Positions 1-13,439 of a stretch of DNA of 64,000 bases are shown in pieces. The notes beneath the pieces were generated by a model. That model had not been told where the DNA came from. It saw nothing but the letters and a program-made list of their open reading frames with translations, and made no database searches. The stretch's first letter is position 1, and each line of letters opens with the position of its first letter. The stretch is from Eremophila alpestris peregrina (lineage: Eukaryota; Chordata; Aves; Passeriformes; Alaudidae), in the NCBI GenBank assembly GCA_009792885.1, contig WMCF01000201.1:323134-387133 (forward strand), given 5' to 3'. Both the position numbers and the translations under genes were made by a program.

Positions 1-894
1 TCCAGTTTTCCCAGTTTCTTTTCTACCACTAATAAAGAGCAATACAATCCTAAACTATGGTTCTCTTACATTATAATGTTAACAGCAGTCATTCAGTATA
101 GACTACTTAAATTTCACATATTTTGATTTGAAAACAGAATGCAATCCTATAATTACAGGATGCAATCCTATAATTACATGCAAATCTTATTTGAAACAAC
201 CAATTTTATAAGCTGTTTGACATTTTCTTTGGTATACTCTAAAATTTAAAGTCTGATGGATAGCTAAAGTTTAATAAAAACAGGTTTTGCAAAACTCACA
301 CAGCTTGCCTCTAAAAAGCATATTCTATTTTTAAAGACCACAGATTTTTTTGGTTATGAGAATGTGGTGTGTAAAACGAATGAAGGAATTACAGTCAGAT
401 TGACCCTTGGGCATGGCCTCCAAGAAGTCTAACCAGGATTTGAAATGTAACTGTGGAAGTAATATTTTGAAAGCACTTTTCAAATAATCAATTAAGTCTG
501 CAGGAAAAAAAAAGAAACTGGGATTCAGATATTTAAAAGCACCTCCAAAATATTAATAATTCATTAGCACTTTTTACATCAGTAAGATTCCTATTCTTGC
601 TGTCAGCTTCTACATAATGAAGAAAACTCCAGAGTGGTAAATTCTACTAAAACTGATTTTTGTCCACCAAGACAAATAAAATAAATCAAATTATTTATTG
701 CAAAATAAACATGCAAGTGTAATAATAAGTGGCTAACACTGGCTGAAATAGTCTCTGACATGCTTTCACTTACATACACAAAATTTCGAAGTAAAAGCGA
801 TACCCCAAACCTAAAGTCCAGCCTGTATTTCTACCAAATAAACACAGAATGTCATAGTACCCTTAGAAAAAAACATCTATATTGTCTCACCTCT
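1..894. other. AT-rich intergenic or intronic DNA, no gene seen
   Basis: No open frame with coding character or splice context is visible. The only structure is a 21-bp tandem direct duplication at about 139-180 (unit begins ATGCAATCCTATAATTACA), directly followed by an octamer-like ATGCAAAT. The rest is ordinary AT-rich vertebrate sequence. Confidence 0.5.
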
Positions 895-2213
895 GAGCCT
901 GAGAACATCATGGAACAGATCCTCCTAGAATTTAAGCTAAGGCACATAGAGGACAGGAGGTGATTTGGGATAGCCAGCACAGCTTCACCAAGGACAAGTC
1001 CCACCTGACTAACCCAGTGGCTCTCTATGATGGAGTGACTGCATTAGTGGCCAAGGGAAGGGCTACAGATATTATTTGTCTGGACTTCTGTAAAGACTTT
1101 GCTATGATCTTCCGCAACATCCTGCATTCTCAATCAGAGAGAGAGTGAACTATTAGGTGGCAAAGAAATTGGCTGGAAAGTCACGTCCAGAGAGCAGTGG
1201 TCAATGGCTAGAGTCCTGATGGACATCAGTGAGAAGCGGTGTCCCTCAGGGGTCTCTATTGCAACCACCATTGTTTAATATCTTCATTAATTATATAGTC
1301 ATAGAGATACATACATTATACCCTCAGCAAATTTGCAGATGCCACCAAGCTGAGTGGCGCAACTGACACACCTGAAGGATGGGATGCCATCCTGAGGGAC
1401 TTGGACAAGCTCAAGAAGTGGGCCCACAGGAATCTCATGAGGGTCAACAAGACCAAGGGCAAAGTGCTGCACCTGGGTCAAGGCAACCCCCAGTATCAAC
1501 AAAGGCTGGGGGATGAACAGATCAAGAATGCTCCTGCTGAGAAGGATTTAGTGAATGAGAGGCAGACATGACCTGACAACATGTGTTCACAGCTCAGAAG
1601 ACCAAGTGCATCCTGGTCTGCATCAAAAGAAGTGTTGCCAGCAGGGCAAACGAGTTGATTCATTCTCTCTACTCTGCTCTGAGTACTCTGCACCTGCAGT
1701 GCTGCATCCAGCTATGGGGTCCCCAGCACATGAAGGAGTCAACTTTCTGAATTGAAGCAAGTGTGGAGGAGGCCACCAAGATGGCTGGAAGGATGCAACA
1801 TATCTCCTGTGAGGAAAGGCTAAGAGAATTGGATTTGTTCAACCTGGAGAAGAGGCTCCAAGGTGACCTAACTGCAACTTCCAAGGGTCTGAAGGAAGCC
1901 CACAAGAAAAATGGACAGAGACTTTTTACAAAGGCATGTGGAGACAGGAAAAGGGGTCTGGCTTCAAACTAGGAGGAGAGAAATTTAGGTTAGATATAAA
2001 GAAGAAAATCTTTACTGTGACAGTGGTAAGGCACTGGAATGGGTTGCCCAAAGCAGGGGTCCCATCCCTGGAAGTGTTCAAGGCCACACTGGATGGGGCT
2101 CTAAATAAGCAGGTCTAGTGGAAGATGTCTGTGCCCATCACAGGGGGGTTGAGACTAGTTGACTTCTAAGGTCCCTTCTAGCCCAAGCCAACCTATGATT
2201 CGATGATTTTAAC
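895..2213 (+). mobile_element. CR1 LINE, 3' part (reverse transcriptase to 3' end)
   Basis: Broken frames on the + strand read as the CR1 reverse transcriptase: a block resembling QHxFTKxKSxLTNxVAxYDGVTA followed by LDFCK at about 960-1110, then the GVPQGS/LFNIFI region near 1240-1300 and the KFADxTKLSG-like region near 1330. The C-terminal part follows (LDIKKKIFTVTVVRHWNGLP near 1996-2050). The copy ends in a typical CR1 tail with an ATTCGATGAT motif near 2200. Several frameshifts and stops make it non-functional. It is 5'-truncated, as most CR1 copies are. Confidence 0.9.
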
Positions 2214-3054
2214 ATCCCTAGGAACTTTGGTTTGAATTAGAATGAAGCATATGAAAGCCATATGGTTTCATGTCTGTTCTGACGTAACATTAAAGCCCTT
2301 CAGCATTACTGTTGACAGAACCAGAATGCCCTGGCATAGAGATAGTCCTTGTCAACTATCTTTAAGAAAAATAATTTGATAAGGACACATTTAAAAATAT
2401 GAAGCAAATTAATAAGTACTCATTTTACTAACTACAAGCTCATCTTCAAAAACAGAGTTTATACTTGGGAACAATATAGCCAAAAGCTTAGGTACTTTTT
2501 TTATGAATACATTAAGGATGACATTTGAAGTTGTCACTTAAAGACATCATGCCTAATCGGCATATTTTAGAACAGTTTCACAGTTTCAGAAAGCTACATT
2601 CAATTATATTTTAAGAATCATTAAATAATGTACTTTAATTAGTATGAAGTTGATAATTAGAAACAAATATAAGAGAGAAAAAATATTGACAAAGTTTATC
2701 AGAAGAAATATAACAGAGTCCATAGAATAGGGACTTAGGCATCAGAGTTAGGGCTCTTAGGCACCAGTTAGTACTTCTTTATTCTTAAATTAATTCAGTT
2801 TTATCTGCCAGACAAGAAGAACTAATTTCCTTCTAAAGTTTCCTATCAATACAAAACTAGAATGAAACAAACAATACTGATTATTACCGTTCTTTCTAAA
2901 TGGACTTCAGACATCTTTTAACTGATTGCTTTTAATGAGATACCCATAAATTCAGCCAAAAATAGTGCCTTGCACTGTGTGCAAAAGTAGTTTCTTCAGT
3001 ACTGTGTGCTTGGCTCCATAATGTAAAAAGGAGATAAAAATATTAGGTGCCCAA
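2214..3054. other. Unannotated AT-rich DNA
   Basis: I see no gene, repeat family or regulatory structure here beyond general AT richness. Confidence 0.4.
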
Positions 3055-3485
3055 AGGACAACAAAGATGGCAAAAGACTAAATGACATGAGGAGCAGCTG
3101 AAAATACTAGCTTTGTTGAGCTTGGAGGAGACTGAGGGGTGGCCTTATTGCTGCCTTCAGTTTTCTCATGGGAAGTAGAGAGGCAGTTGCTGCTATCTTC
3201 TTGCCAGTGTCCAGTGATAGGGCACAAAGGAAAGCTTAAAACTTAGTCACAGAGAGGTCAGATTGGATAGTATCAGGAAAAGCTTGAATTAGAGGGTGGT
3301 CAAGTACTGGAAAAAGCTTTATACGAACATGGTCAGGACCCCAAGCTTTTCAGTATTCAAGAACTGTTTTTATAATGCACTTAGATATCTGATTTAATTT
3401 TTAGATTGCCCTGTGTGATGTCAAGCATTCAACTCAATGACTCTTTTGAGTCCCTTTCCACTCAGAATATTCTATGAATGGATGT
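3055..3485 (+). mobile_element. Degraded CR1 3' fragment
   Basis: The order of recognisable pieces matches the 3' end of CR1. A GAGGAGACTGAGGGGTGGCC-like stretch is followed by the 'Q/N LFKRLK...' coding remnant. The tail at 3425-3480 reads ACTCAATGACTC..TTGAGTCCC..CCACTCAGAATATTCTATGAATGG, as in other CR1 ends. Divergence is high, so it is old. Confidence 0.7.
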
Positions 3486-4164
3486 TCTATTTATATACTG
3501 TATCTCACCTATAAGACAAAGCTAATTTGAAGACTGATGTCTTTAGTTTTAAAGCAATTCAAATACCCTATTATTTCACCTAAAGATAGATGACAGTAGA
3601 ACGTGCACACCACAATCTATTTGTATCAGCATTTCGTATATCCAGACAAGAGAATTCGGTCAGTGCAAGTTAAATGGAAGACACTCCCTGCAGCTCTTAA
3701 AATTCCTGTATTAAACAGTACAACAAAAACCCAAAAATCAAAATAAAAAAACCCACAAGCAAACAAACAAGCAAGGATGGTGCATTATGGAAATCTGAAG
3801 TTTTCCCCATAGCACTGGAAGCTTTAAACCAGATTACCAAGTTTATATTTTCTGTCTTCTCTGATCACTTAACAAATTCACCTACAAAATCTTGTAATTT
3901 TCAAGATGACACAGATTTACAAGATGTTGAATTTCTTCCTAAACAGGAGTTACATTGTTTCAGGCTTAATGACTCCCACAGTGCAATCCATTTCCCCACA
4001 GAACAATCTGCATGCCCAAAACATATTGTTTATTTCAACTGTATTAGCTCATGTCTTAAAAGACATGCTCCCTTCCTACAACTCTTGCATAATTACATAA
4101 GGGTTCTATTGTTAATTAATATTGTTAGGAAATTATTAGAGAATAACACGCAAAATCAGCCTAA
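3486..4164. other. Unannotated DNA with an A-rich stretch
   Basis: A low-complexity A/C-rich stretch lies at about 3718-3777 (runs of CAAAC/AAAACC). No gene is supported. Confidence 0.4.
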
Positions 4165-4700
4165 CCATACAATTACAGAATGGCTCATTTTGAGACTTCT
4201 ATAGATCATCTAGCCCAAAAATCCTGCCCAGAAAGGGTCTGTTGCCCATAACAGTGACTCTCTCCAAGGACAGAGAGGCCATGACCTTTCTGAGCAACCT
4301 GTTCCAGTGTTATTGCCATTCTCATAGTAAGAAGGCTTTTCCTTGTGTTCAGCTGGAATTTTTTATGTTTGTACCTGTGGCCTCTAGTTCATTAATTTAA
4401 TGCCACTAAGAATAATCTGGTTCCATATTCTTTATTCCCACCCTTTCAGTATTTGTACACAGCACTAAGATCAATCTGAGACTTCTTAAGACTAAACAGC
4501 TCCAGCTCTCCTCATGTGAGGGATGCTCCAATTCCTTAATCATCTTCATGGCCCTTTGCTGGACTCAGTCCAGTACGTACATGTCTTGCTTGTACGCATG
4601 GGGCCCAGAACTGGCCACAGTGCTCCAGGGTTTACCTCACCTCACTTTTCTGCAAAGATATTCTCCAGCTAGTTAGACCCCTGTGTATACTGGTGCACCG
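4165..4700 (-). mobile_element. CR1 fragment, minus strand
   Basis: The sequence is the reverse complement of the CR1 3' region. Recognisable pieces are AGATCATCTAGCCC near 4206, AGCAACCTGTTCCAGTG near 4292, the CTCAGACTTCTTAAGACTAAACAGCTCC region near 4478 and CATGGCCCTTTGCTGGACTC near 4547. It carries many substitutions and is non-coding. Confidence 0.85.
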
Positions 4701-6529
4701 TGTGGTGTTATTGTCTTTTTATGCTATTGTCCAGTTTCACATCCAATTCAGTGCATCCACACTTCAAATGGAACTTTAATGTTTTAGCCAGCCCATTTCA
4801 AGATGACATGGGAGAGAATTTGAAAGTAGGATTTCATCAAAAGTAGTTTCATCATCCCAACAAAAGGACTTACTACAGAATGGATTTTGCATATGGAAAG
4901 TAAATATATTTTCAGTTTTCACTTTCCATTTCCCCCTTACAGTGGGCTACTCAATGCTTTATAGCAATTCCCTGATTATCTTCAGCTTAATGATGCATTG
5001 TACCATGTATGACAGCCAGCTGTAGCTGTGATGGCAAAAAACCAAAACTACATTCAACAGCAATTACAGCAACTGATGGGAAAAAATCCATTAACAGCTA
5101 TTAAATACAATCCACTTGTCCCTTCAAAGTGCACAGGGACCCAGAAAGATGCATCAATGTGAACAATTACTATACAATTGCCTTGCTGCTTCTATTTCTC
5201 CTCTTTGTCTTTTGTAATCATTTCCTGGGTCTCAATAATTCTTCACTATTGACAAAATATCCTGGATGGGCAGCACATCTGCAATAACCCAAAACTGTCA
5301 CTCTTTGATCCCCTGTTCTATTCTGAGAGCACAAACACCATTCAATTTTAAGCTTTCAAAATCAGACACTTGCTCCTTCCATGAAGTTGCAGTGCAAAAC
5401 CCAGTCTCCATTCTAATACTGCACACATACAACTCAATAATTACCTATGAGGGGGTTTTTTGAGAGCACAGTATTACCACAGAAAATACACCAACTTCAG
5501 AACTTAATCCCATGTAACAGTATTTGTGTTATTTGAAGTATTATATGGCAAGTGTAGAAATGGTGCCCCATCCAGACTAATCCACTGCTTTACAGTAAAG
5601 AGTCCAGTTTACCGAGGACTCTTTATTCCAATACATATATACTATACAAAAGCTATCACAATCAGACTTGACCTGCAGCCTGACAGCATGAAAGATAAAC
5701 AGACAAGAAGAAATTTGACTGCACCAGCTTTACTTAGCCTCATGTCTCTCCTCTCTGTACCATGTCCCAGGCCATTTCACTTCTGTCAAGGCAGTCTGTG
5801 GACTCATTCTCATACCACCAAAAAATTAACTCAAATAAATTCTCCATCATGACAGCCAGGCTGCCAAGAACAGGGAATGCTATTAAGGACATTGGCTGTT
5901 GATAATCTTAATCTGAATTAACGACAGAATGCTGCAAAAGTAGAGAATGATACTTTCTTCTTCATCCAAAACACAGAAGTCCAGGATTCTCCATGACAGA
6001 AATCCAACAACTCTATGAACAATTAAATTAGTCACCTCATCAATTGACCTCAATGTGACATTGATTACTGGAGAAGGTCTACCTGGATTACAATAAAATT
6101 AAGCAATGATGAAAAAACTAAGTATCATTAATTACTCTCAGCAACAGTGTTATTTCTAGATACACACTGTTAAAAAAATTACATAAGGGTTCTATTGTTA
6201 AGTACTCTGAACACAGGACGAATAATTAAAGGCTGAAATATCGATCTTGAAAGGTTACCTCCCCACTCCTCAGCAACCACAACTAATAAAACTTAAGTTA
6301 ATGAACCTACATCATACAAGTAAGCAGGGCAAAACAAAAGAAAAAGTGTTTTCTTGCATATTGCCCTCAATCCCTGCCCAGGCCGTGTCCCTAAGACGCT
6401 CTCCATCCGTGAGCCCCTGCCCAGATCCCTCTGAGCAGGTAGCACCTGCTCTAAGCAGTAACCTCTTACATGTCCAAGACTTACACTCAGAGATCCCTCT
6501 GAGACCTCTCAAAAAGCCGCGATTTTACA
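4701..6529. other. Unannotated DNA
   Basis: Small open frames occur (for example 5526-5852) but show no domain, codon bias or splice context, so I do not call them genes. A 25-bp sequence at 6177-6201 is an exact copy of 4091-4115 (reported under findings). Confidence 0.4.
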
Positions 6530-7310
6530 GCAGCTCGTGGGCCTGAGACGTTGTCATTGTCACTGCTCTGTGCCGGCAGCCTGAAACCTGGGTTTCAAGG
6601 ACATGGGTGGACAGAGAGCAGACAGGTTTTCCAGTAGCCAAGCTTGTCTTTATGTATTTTCTCTGGCGTTATCAGAAACGCATTACATTCGTTTGTCACA
6701 AACCAGGAGCAAGCACGCTCCTCCTTGGGCAAAGTTCTGCCTACCGGGCCTTGCGGCACATGCGAGCCCGGCCATTTTGGGCACCACAGGCGCCGCCAAG
6801 TCGCGGCGGGCAGGGGCGGGGCAGCCGCAACAGGTGGGTGCCGCAGACCGCACCCTTCGACAAGACAGCGTTTGGCGGCGACCGCCTCGGCGCGACTTTC
6901 TGCCCACTAGTATCGCTGGGGAGTAATGACTACTCCTCCCCTCCACTGTGCCCATCCCATCCTGCAGTCCACCTCCGCAGTCCCCCTTCCCCAGCGTGGC
7001 AGTCACGCTCACCTGAGCCGGGCCGCGCCTCCGCCATGCCGATGCCGGCACCGGCACCAGCACCGGCACCAGCCCTACTCCGCAGTCCGGCGTCCCAGCT
7101 GCTGCGCACGCGCACGGCTCGCGCACGCGCTACCAATTGAGGCGTCTCTCTCCTCGCGCAGGCGCACCGCAGCGGCGAGCGGACGAGCAGAACCGAGCAC
7201 GAGGTGAGAGGGGCGGAGCCGGGGGCGGGCGACACCGAAGGTGCGAGTCCTTCAGCACTGCCCAGGCGGTGGGTTGTGTAGCGCTGCGTCTGCTGTAGTG
7301 CTGTGTCTCC
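6530..7310. promoter_or_regulatory. CpG island, probable bidirectional promoter
   Basis: GC content and CpG density rise abruptly here against an AT-rich background. GC boxes (GGGGCGGAGCCGGGGGCGGG) lie at about 7210-7229 and a CCAAT box at about 7132-7136. There is a GGCACC/GGTGCC-type simple repeat at 7046-7072. Outward-facing splice donors exist on both strands: on the minus strand CAG|GTGAGC after position 7013, and on the plus strand GAG|GTGAGA after 7203. This is the pattern of a housekeeping-type bidirectional promoter. I cannot name the genes it serves. Confidence 0.7.
7013..7037 (-). CDS. Candidate first coding exon (MAEARPGS...), gene unknown
   Basis: On the minus strand an ATG in a strong context (G at -3, G at +4) opens eight codons reading MAEARPGS plus one base. 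It ends exactly at a consensus donor CAG|GTGAGC, with intron bases from 7012 downward, inside the CpG island. A very short first coding exon in an island is common in vertebrate genes. I found no convincing second exon to the left within the window, and I do not recognise the peptide. It could equally be chance inside GC-rich sequence. Confidence 0.3.
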
Positions 7311-10139
7311 AATGGATGGAAACAGCTGGAAATAGGAAACCTTGTTTGATACTACAAAGGAGGAAGACAGGAAGGCTAACAGCGAGAAAGAAATGCTAGC
7401 TCTGGCAATAAATTGACCTTTTGTTTGGCAATCGGCTTGGCTCTAGCATTTCAGAGCCCAGCTGAGCAGGCCAAGAGCAGGAGAGTGGATACGGCCCTCT
7501 GTCTCAATGTGTAAAAGAGGTGCTTTCTCTAGGCGCAAGATGGAAAGCAGGGACATGTTACCAGGAGGTAACATGAGAGAGAGAGAGCAGAGACATAAAA
7601 AAGTCCACACAAGGATTCCCATACTAGAGCTCGTGCTGCAGACAAATCTTGTGTTCCAGCTACAAATACTCCATAGAATTGCATGATTCATGATACTGTG
7701 GGTTTCAGCACCAGTGTTTAACCATTTTATTATTCACACCTTCCTGCAGAGGTTTGCAGTGCCATGGTTACAGTACATCTGCTGAACAGCTCAGAGGTCT
7801 TACAGAGCTGCTGATTTTTACTGAGACTGCAGAGAAAGTTTATAGTTCTGTAACGTCAGCAGCTCTGAAGAATGTCACCTCAGGAGCACTGCTGCACACA
7901 GCCTGTCTGCATTTTGACCTCCACACCCCACTCTCCTAGTGAAATTCTCCGTTCAAATTCCACTTGCTGCACAGTGCTACTGTTCATAGTGGGCAAAGGT
8001 CATGGCTTCAAAGTCCTTAAAGAACTTGTGGGTTATTGCAGAAACACTAGCTACTGAAATGCCCCCCAGAGTCCTGCCATTGCTGTAAAGGAAGCTTGCA
8101 AACCAGTATGACAACAGCTTTATGAAGATGCTACATGATTTGCCATGCATTTTGAGTGTATTTGACATGCTTTGCTGTATGTAAACATGGTGGTCATCTA
8201 AGGTTGCAAAGAAAAGTATGTGTCAGTAGCATCCTTTCAGAGATGGTGTCTGGTTTTCCTGCTGCTGTCAAGAAACTTGCATTAGTCCTCTAGTTCCCAT
8301 AGATTTCTCTGTCACTACTGTAAAGATGTGGCCATAATATTCACATAGAACTTCTAAAAAATTTCAACACTGCTTTTCATGAATACCACAGCACTACCTC
8401 TTCAGTACGCACACTTTTTTTTTTGTTATCACCAGGAAGGAAACCAGTCACTGCCTGGAAAGCACTAAGGAGATTTTCCAGTATGTTCTGCTGCACAATT
8501 GGTAATGGTTAGGTCTGCACAGGTTTTCCTTTGCTTCCCCTTTTCCCTTTTTATCTAAGCAGTTCTGCCTTTTTTTTTTTTTTCCCTGTCTTAAACTAGC
8601 ATTGGGTCAATTCCAACTATTCCTGATAGCATAACTTAACTGCCTTGCATTTTTCTACAGGCATCTGCTTTTATTTTCTTTTTCAGTTTGGCAAAAATAG
8701 CCTTTTTATCTTTTCCTCATAATTTCTTCTTTTCACTTCAGGGATAGTGGAAAGGATCTCCCCACTCTATCATACACCCTCTCTTAAAACATATCTTTTG
8801 TTTCTACTGTCTGTCATGCTTGGATATTTATTTTTGATCCTTTTGCCATTTATCACTCATTTCTTTGCTCAGTGGTTTGCTTCTTTTCATCTGAACAGTA
8901 TGATTGTCAGGATGTAGCAGGGACAGACTGCTCCAGTCTGGAATGTGGAAGATAGAGCTGGGAGCTAAACGCCAGCAAATTCAATATGTGAGCAAGAAGA
9001 GCAAAGCAGATTTACCAACAGTCCAGGCAACAGGTCAGGTTGCCATGCAAGCCTGTACTGACAGGGCAGCTTAAGATAGAAATCAAGACAGTGAATAAAA
9101 GTCAGAGAGGTTAGGCACAAGCATATCTGCAACATAGTTCAGGCAGAAAGAAAGAGAGCAGGTGTTTTAAAGCAGTGAGGGAAAGAACAAAGAGCAGGCA
9201 CCCTTTGAAGTTGGTGTGAGCTCATCCAGACAAGCACCCAGGATGTCAGGGGAAGGGACATGGGAGAGATGTACTCGGGGCTCTTACAGTCATCTCTCCT
9301 ATATGCAGCAGGGATGACAGTAAACATCCTTGCCTTTCAAGGGAGAGGGGAAGATGAGGCAGAGAAGCAGAAGGAACAGAACCCTAGCCTAGGTCTGTCA
9401 GCGTGCATGCCAAGGAGGACAAATCTCTAATAGAAACACATTCACTTCTGAATTGTCATCACGGCATAATAATTTCAAAAAACCTGTCAGCCATGGTGGG
9501 GTTGGTGACTGCTCAGGACATGCCTTCACATGAAGATGGCAAGGTTGTCATGATGTGGAGATTCTGGTGAGGAAGATGAAATGGGACTACAGCCAATAAG
9601 CAACAATAAGTCTGGATGTTCAGCATGAGTTTCCTGCACACACATAATATCTTTTTGTGCAAAGTATTTCCTGGGGGTTCCTGATTTTTAAAGAGGCTGT
9701 TCCGAGGTATATCCAAGTGCCATTGGAGTTATGATCCCTGTAGCTAGAAGCAGAAGTTTAATACAGTACTGTGTACACCTTCAGAAGGCAAGGGAGGAGT
9801 TATAAGGTGCTGCAGGCACAGTCAGTTGCAGCACACAGTGATGCTCTCTCCCTTTAGTTCTTTCCTTCCTTACATAAAGCCCTTATGGACAAGGAAAAGA
9901 AAATCATCCACCAATATGTGCTTTCATTTTAAAAAATGTCTGTTGCTGGGGACAGCTTTTTAGAAGCATCCTTCCAAAAGCTAAATATGGGCATAAAATT
10001 GAAATAGAATCCAAACTCGTGACAGATAAAAAGTAAACCACACTATAAGACTGTCTAAAAGAATTTGAGGAACAACTTGCATAAGGAATAAAATCTAATA
10101 ATAAATCCCCTTTCAAACACTTCAGGCCTTGGCTGTCTG
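7311..10139. other. Unannotated DNA
   Basis: No open frame with coding support and no repeat family I can name with confidence. There is a T tract of about 14 bases at 8570-8583. The small open frames at 7754-8057 lack any recognisable feature. Confidence 0.4.
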
Positions 10140-11560
10140 CCCGACAAACTGCGGTACCAGGAAAATTGAAATAAATTTAAAAGAGCATACAAAGAAAATA
10201 ACAGAAAATCTAAATTAATTCTTTACATTTGTGTTCACTGCAGCAGAGATGGAAGAAAGATTCCCAAGCCAGCTCTTCTTATTTATGGGGAGACTCACTA
10301 GGGGTTATGTCTTGAAAGATTCCATATGCAACATATAAGTTATGGAACATATAGGCAAAATAAATAATAACCAATCACAAGGACCAGACAGTATATAACC
10401 AGCAATTCTAAAAGAATTCAAGAGTGAATTACAAACTGTCCTGAAAAACCTCTAGTACATAACTGATTTAGCAGCAAAAGGCAGCTACAGCTGACTTTTG
10501 AAAGCTGATTTTAAGAGAATGCCATAAGAAATCCAGCAAAGTATAGTCCTGATGTCCATAGCAGGCAATTCAGTGGAAACTGTAAAATAGATTAGAATTG
10601 GTGAGCATATGCATAAAGATGTTGTAATAGGAATGAGTCATAATGGCTTTTGTAAAGAGAAGAACTGCCTCACAATCTCATAATCGTACTGAAATACTTA
10701 TTAGTCCCTCAAGGCTAAGGAACATAGATCCTGGAATACTGACCATGGATTTCTGGAAGGAATTTGGAGAGATCAGTCATCAAAAGCTCTTAAAAGTTAC
10801 TCTGCCAAGAAATAAATAATTGCAGGGGTAAACAACTGAATGAAAGATAGGAAATAAGACAGTCAATAGTCCTTTTTCAGAGTAAAAGGAGGTAATCAAT
10901 AGAGTCCCACAAGGAAGTGGAACCTAATCTGTGCAACATATTTCTTGAGGATCTGGAAATGGCACTGCCGACAGTGCAGTGTTATTTAGGGAAATATAGA
11001 CAGTGGCAGGCTGAGAAGAACTGCAGGCAGAAGAATCTTTGAGTACTGGGTATATGGGCAAAAAGATGGAATTTAGGGAAGCTCATTGTAAAGCAGGACG
11101 TGTGGGAAGAAACCATCCCACCTTCACATTTAAAAGGAAGAGCCCTGAGCTGTTGCAAGACAGGTAGTTGTATGAAAATGTCTTATTTGTGCTCAGCAGT
11201 GTGAAAAAAAAGCAAATCAAATTACTAAACTTTGCTAAGAAAGGAGTAAAGAATAAGTAGAGATAACACCAAGACAGTGTATAAATTGATAATTATTGTA
11301 CACAAACCTGAGTCCTCCTTCTCAGAGAAAAAAGGAATGGGGAAAGGACTTTGAGAGGTGACATAGAATTAAAGATCATTTAGAGTCCTGGCCAGGAAGC
11401 GGTGACAGAGAATAAAATATAAAAATAAAATAAGTTAAACTGCAACTCAAATGACCAAACAAGTTTGAAGCTGAAATCCATCGTGGTAGGGTACTAATAA
11501 CCTGGTACTAGTAACAGAATGGCCAGTTTGATTTGAGAAATCTGAGTGTCAGTAAAAAGA
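10140..11560 (+). mobile_element. Ancient, heavily decayed CR1-like LINE
   Basis: Fragments in CR1 order can still be read: a GFxKxxxCLT-like block near 10,640, an LDFxKxF-like block near 10,745 (ACCATGGATTTCTGGAAGG) and a RVPQGS-like block near 10,900 (AGAGTCCCACAAGGAAGTGG). The region corresponds to the reverse transcriptase domain. Every frame is broken. Boundaries are approximate. Confidence 0.6.
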
Positions 11561-13439
11561 TAGTGGCCCAGATGGGAGTCTCAGACATGACCTTTCAGAT
11601 GTTGAAACTCTGTACCCACTTCTGATTTCTGAGGTGCACAGTAGAAGCTGATCCTGCCTTTGCTCCTGGTGTCCTAGGTGTTGTGTTTTTCCTGCTTATG
11701 GAAGACAAGTTCTGAAGTCCCCACATGGTCCTTTTATCCAGACAAAAATAGGTGGCCTACAGCAACTGTTCCTTTCTACACATTGCTCAGATACCAGACC
11801 AGTCCCAAATGGCTCCGAAGAGCTTGCACCTTGAAGGCTTCAGCAAGCAGCAGCTCTGCTGTCCAAGGAGGAAGAAGTAAGCAGGTCCTCCCCACCAGGC
11901 CTAAGTAGGTGATGTCTGGTTTGTCTTAAGAAAACTCCCCAGTCTTCCCATTTAAGCCTTTTGGAGGCTTGACTCACAGTCCAAAGTTCCAGTCAAGAAT
12001 AATATTCAGGGAAGGGTGGACTTTGATGGCAGCAGCTCCTTTATACATTTTTGCCATAATAGGCAAAAATCCTTCATCATAATGTTTAAGCCATCCACCA
12101 TAACATTTCAGTCTGCTGCAACTTCTGATTTGCTTGCAGCAATCTATATTGGGTGGAGAATTTAGCTATAACTATAAACTGTATCTTGCCTCAAAGTTTC
12201 TGAACATCCATAGTTCTGCCTGGAAAATCTGGATGAATAGTAGTATGTGCTGCTGAGATCTCCCATATGAAGAAAAAGCATCTCCAATGTCCATGCAAAA
12301 TCCAGCATATTGAGCTTACCGTGTATATATTTTTCAGAACTACACTTCTAACCAGCACACAAGGCACTTGCTCCATTGCATGTACATATGTAAAACTGAC
12401 ATGCGGTGGATCTAGCAAAGAGTAGTCACATCCCTGTGATTTCTAGTCAACTTTTCCTACTTTATGTAATTTTAAGGAAAAGAATACAAGAAGATTCTAC
12501 CAATGCTTTGTCACAGAATTTACTGCAATAAGGGTGAACTTTTTTCCAAGAAAGATCTTAACATTTAATCATGAGGGATTTTAAATAGATCATTGAAACC
12601 AGTACTGTCTGTTTCCTTTATCATGTTAAGCATGTAAAATAATTCACCACATACACGAAAACTATACAGGAAGACCATGCCAGATAATTTAGCATTTTGA
12701 TGTTCTTCCAATACTGAGAAGAGGCACTAAGAATGAAATTACACATAAAAAAATCTTTGATGTCATGGTAACAGAATGAAGAACCAAAACCCCTCTTAGA
12801 GTTATTTTCATAATCAAAAGAATATGTACCTCTAAATTAGCAATGATGAGTGGCAACAGAGCTGCTTTCCAATATCGGACAAAACAGAGAGAAAAAGAAG
12901 ATGTAAAAAAAGAGATATTGCAGTATTGAAGAAATATGCACAGAACACTTAGAAAATACGGTAAAGGAGAAAGTTTGAGAAGGGAAATAAAAATATATCA
13001 TTGGCACCCTGAACTAGATGTTGACTCACCCAGATTCCTACACAATGTCCATGAGACTATAGGAAACAGCAGCTTTTCTGGTCCTGCAGTAGATTCACTT
13101 GAAAAAGCTCCTATATATTTATTTTCAGCCCTCTGAATTCTATGCAATGATAATCCAGTAGAGGAGTTCAACTGCTGTGTCTAGATTTGACTTATACTAG
13201 AGCAAAAATCCAAAAGAGCAGGTTAAAATTGAACAGAAAAGCAAAAATTCGAATATTCTTTATCAAATTCCTTTACTGGTAATTTATGTAACAGAAACTT
13301 GTAATTCTGCAGAATGTGTGTGTGTGTGTACATATCTATATAAAGAGGGAATGAGGGGGAGAGAGAGAAAGAGGGAGAAGTAAAATAGGAAAACATTTGG
13401 TTATACCAGATAGCCAAAGGTAAATGACTCCGCTATGAC
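11561..13439. other. Unannotated DNA
   Basis: Nothing recognisable apart from a short TG microsatellite at about 13,314-13,329 and a GA-rich patch at about 13,347-13,380. Confidence 0.4.

Noticed and set aside
5526..5852. 108-codon plus-strand frame
   Set aside because: No domain, no splice context and ordinary AT-rich composition; consistent with chance.
6607..7140. Long open frames on both strands in the 7-kb CpG island
   Set aside because: GC-rich islands have few stop codons. The frames are Pro/Ala/Arg-rich with no domain. Only the short exon ending at a consensus donor was kept, at low confidence.
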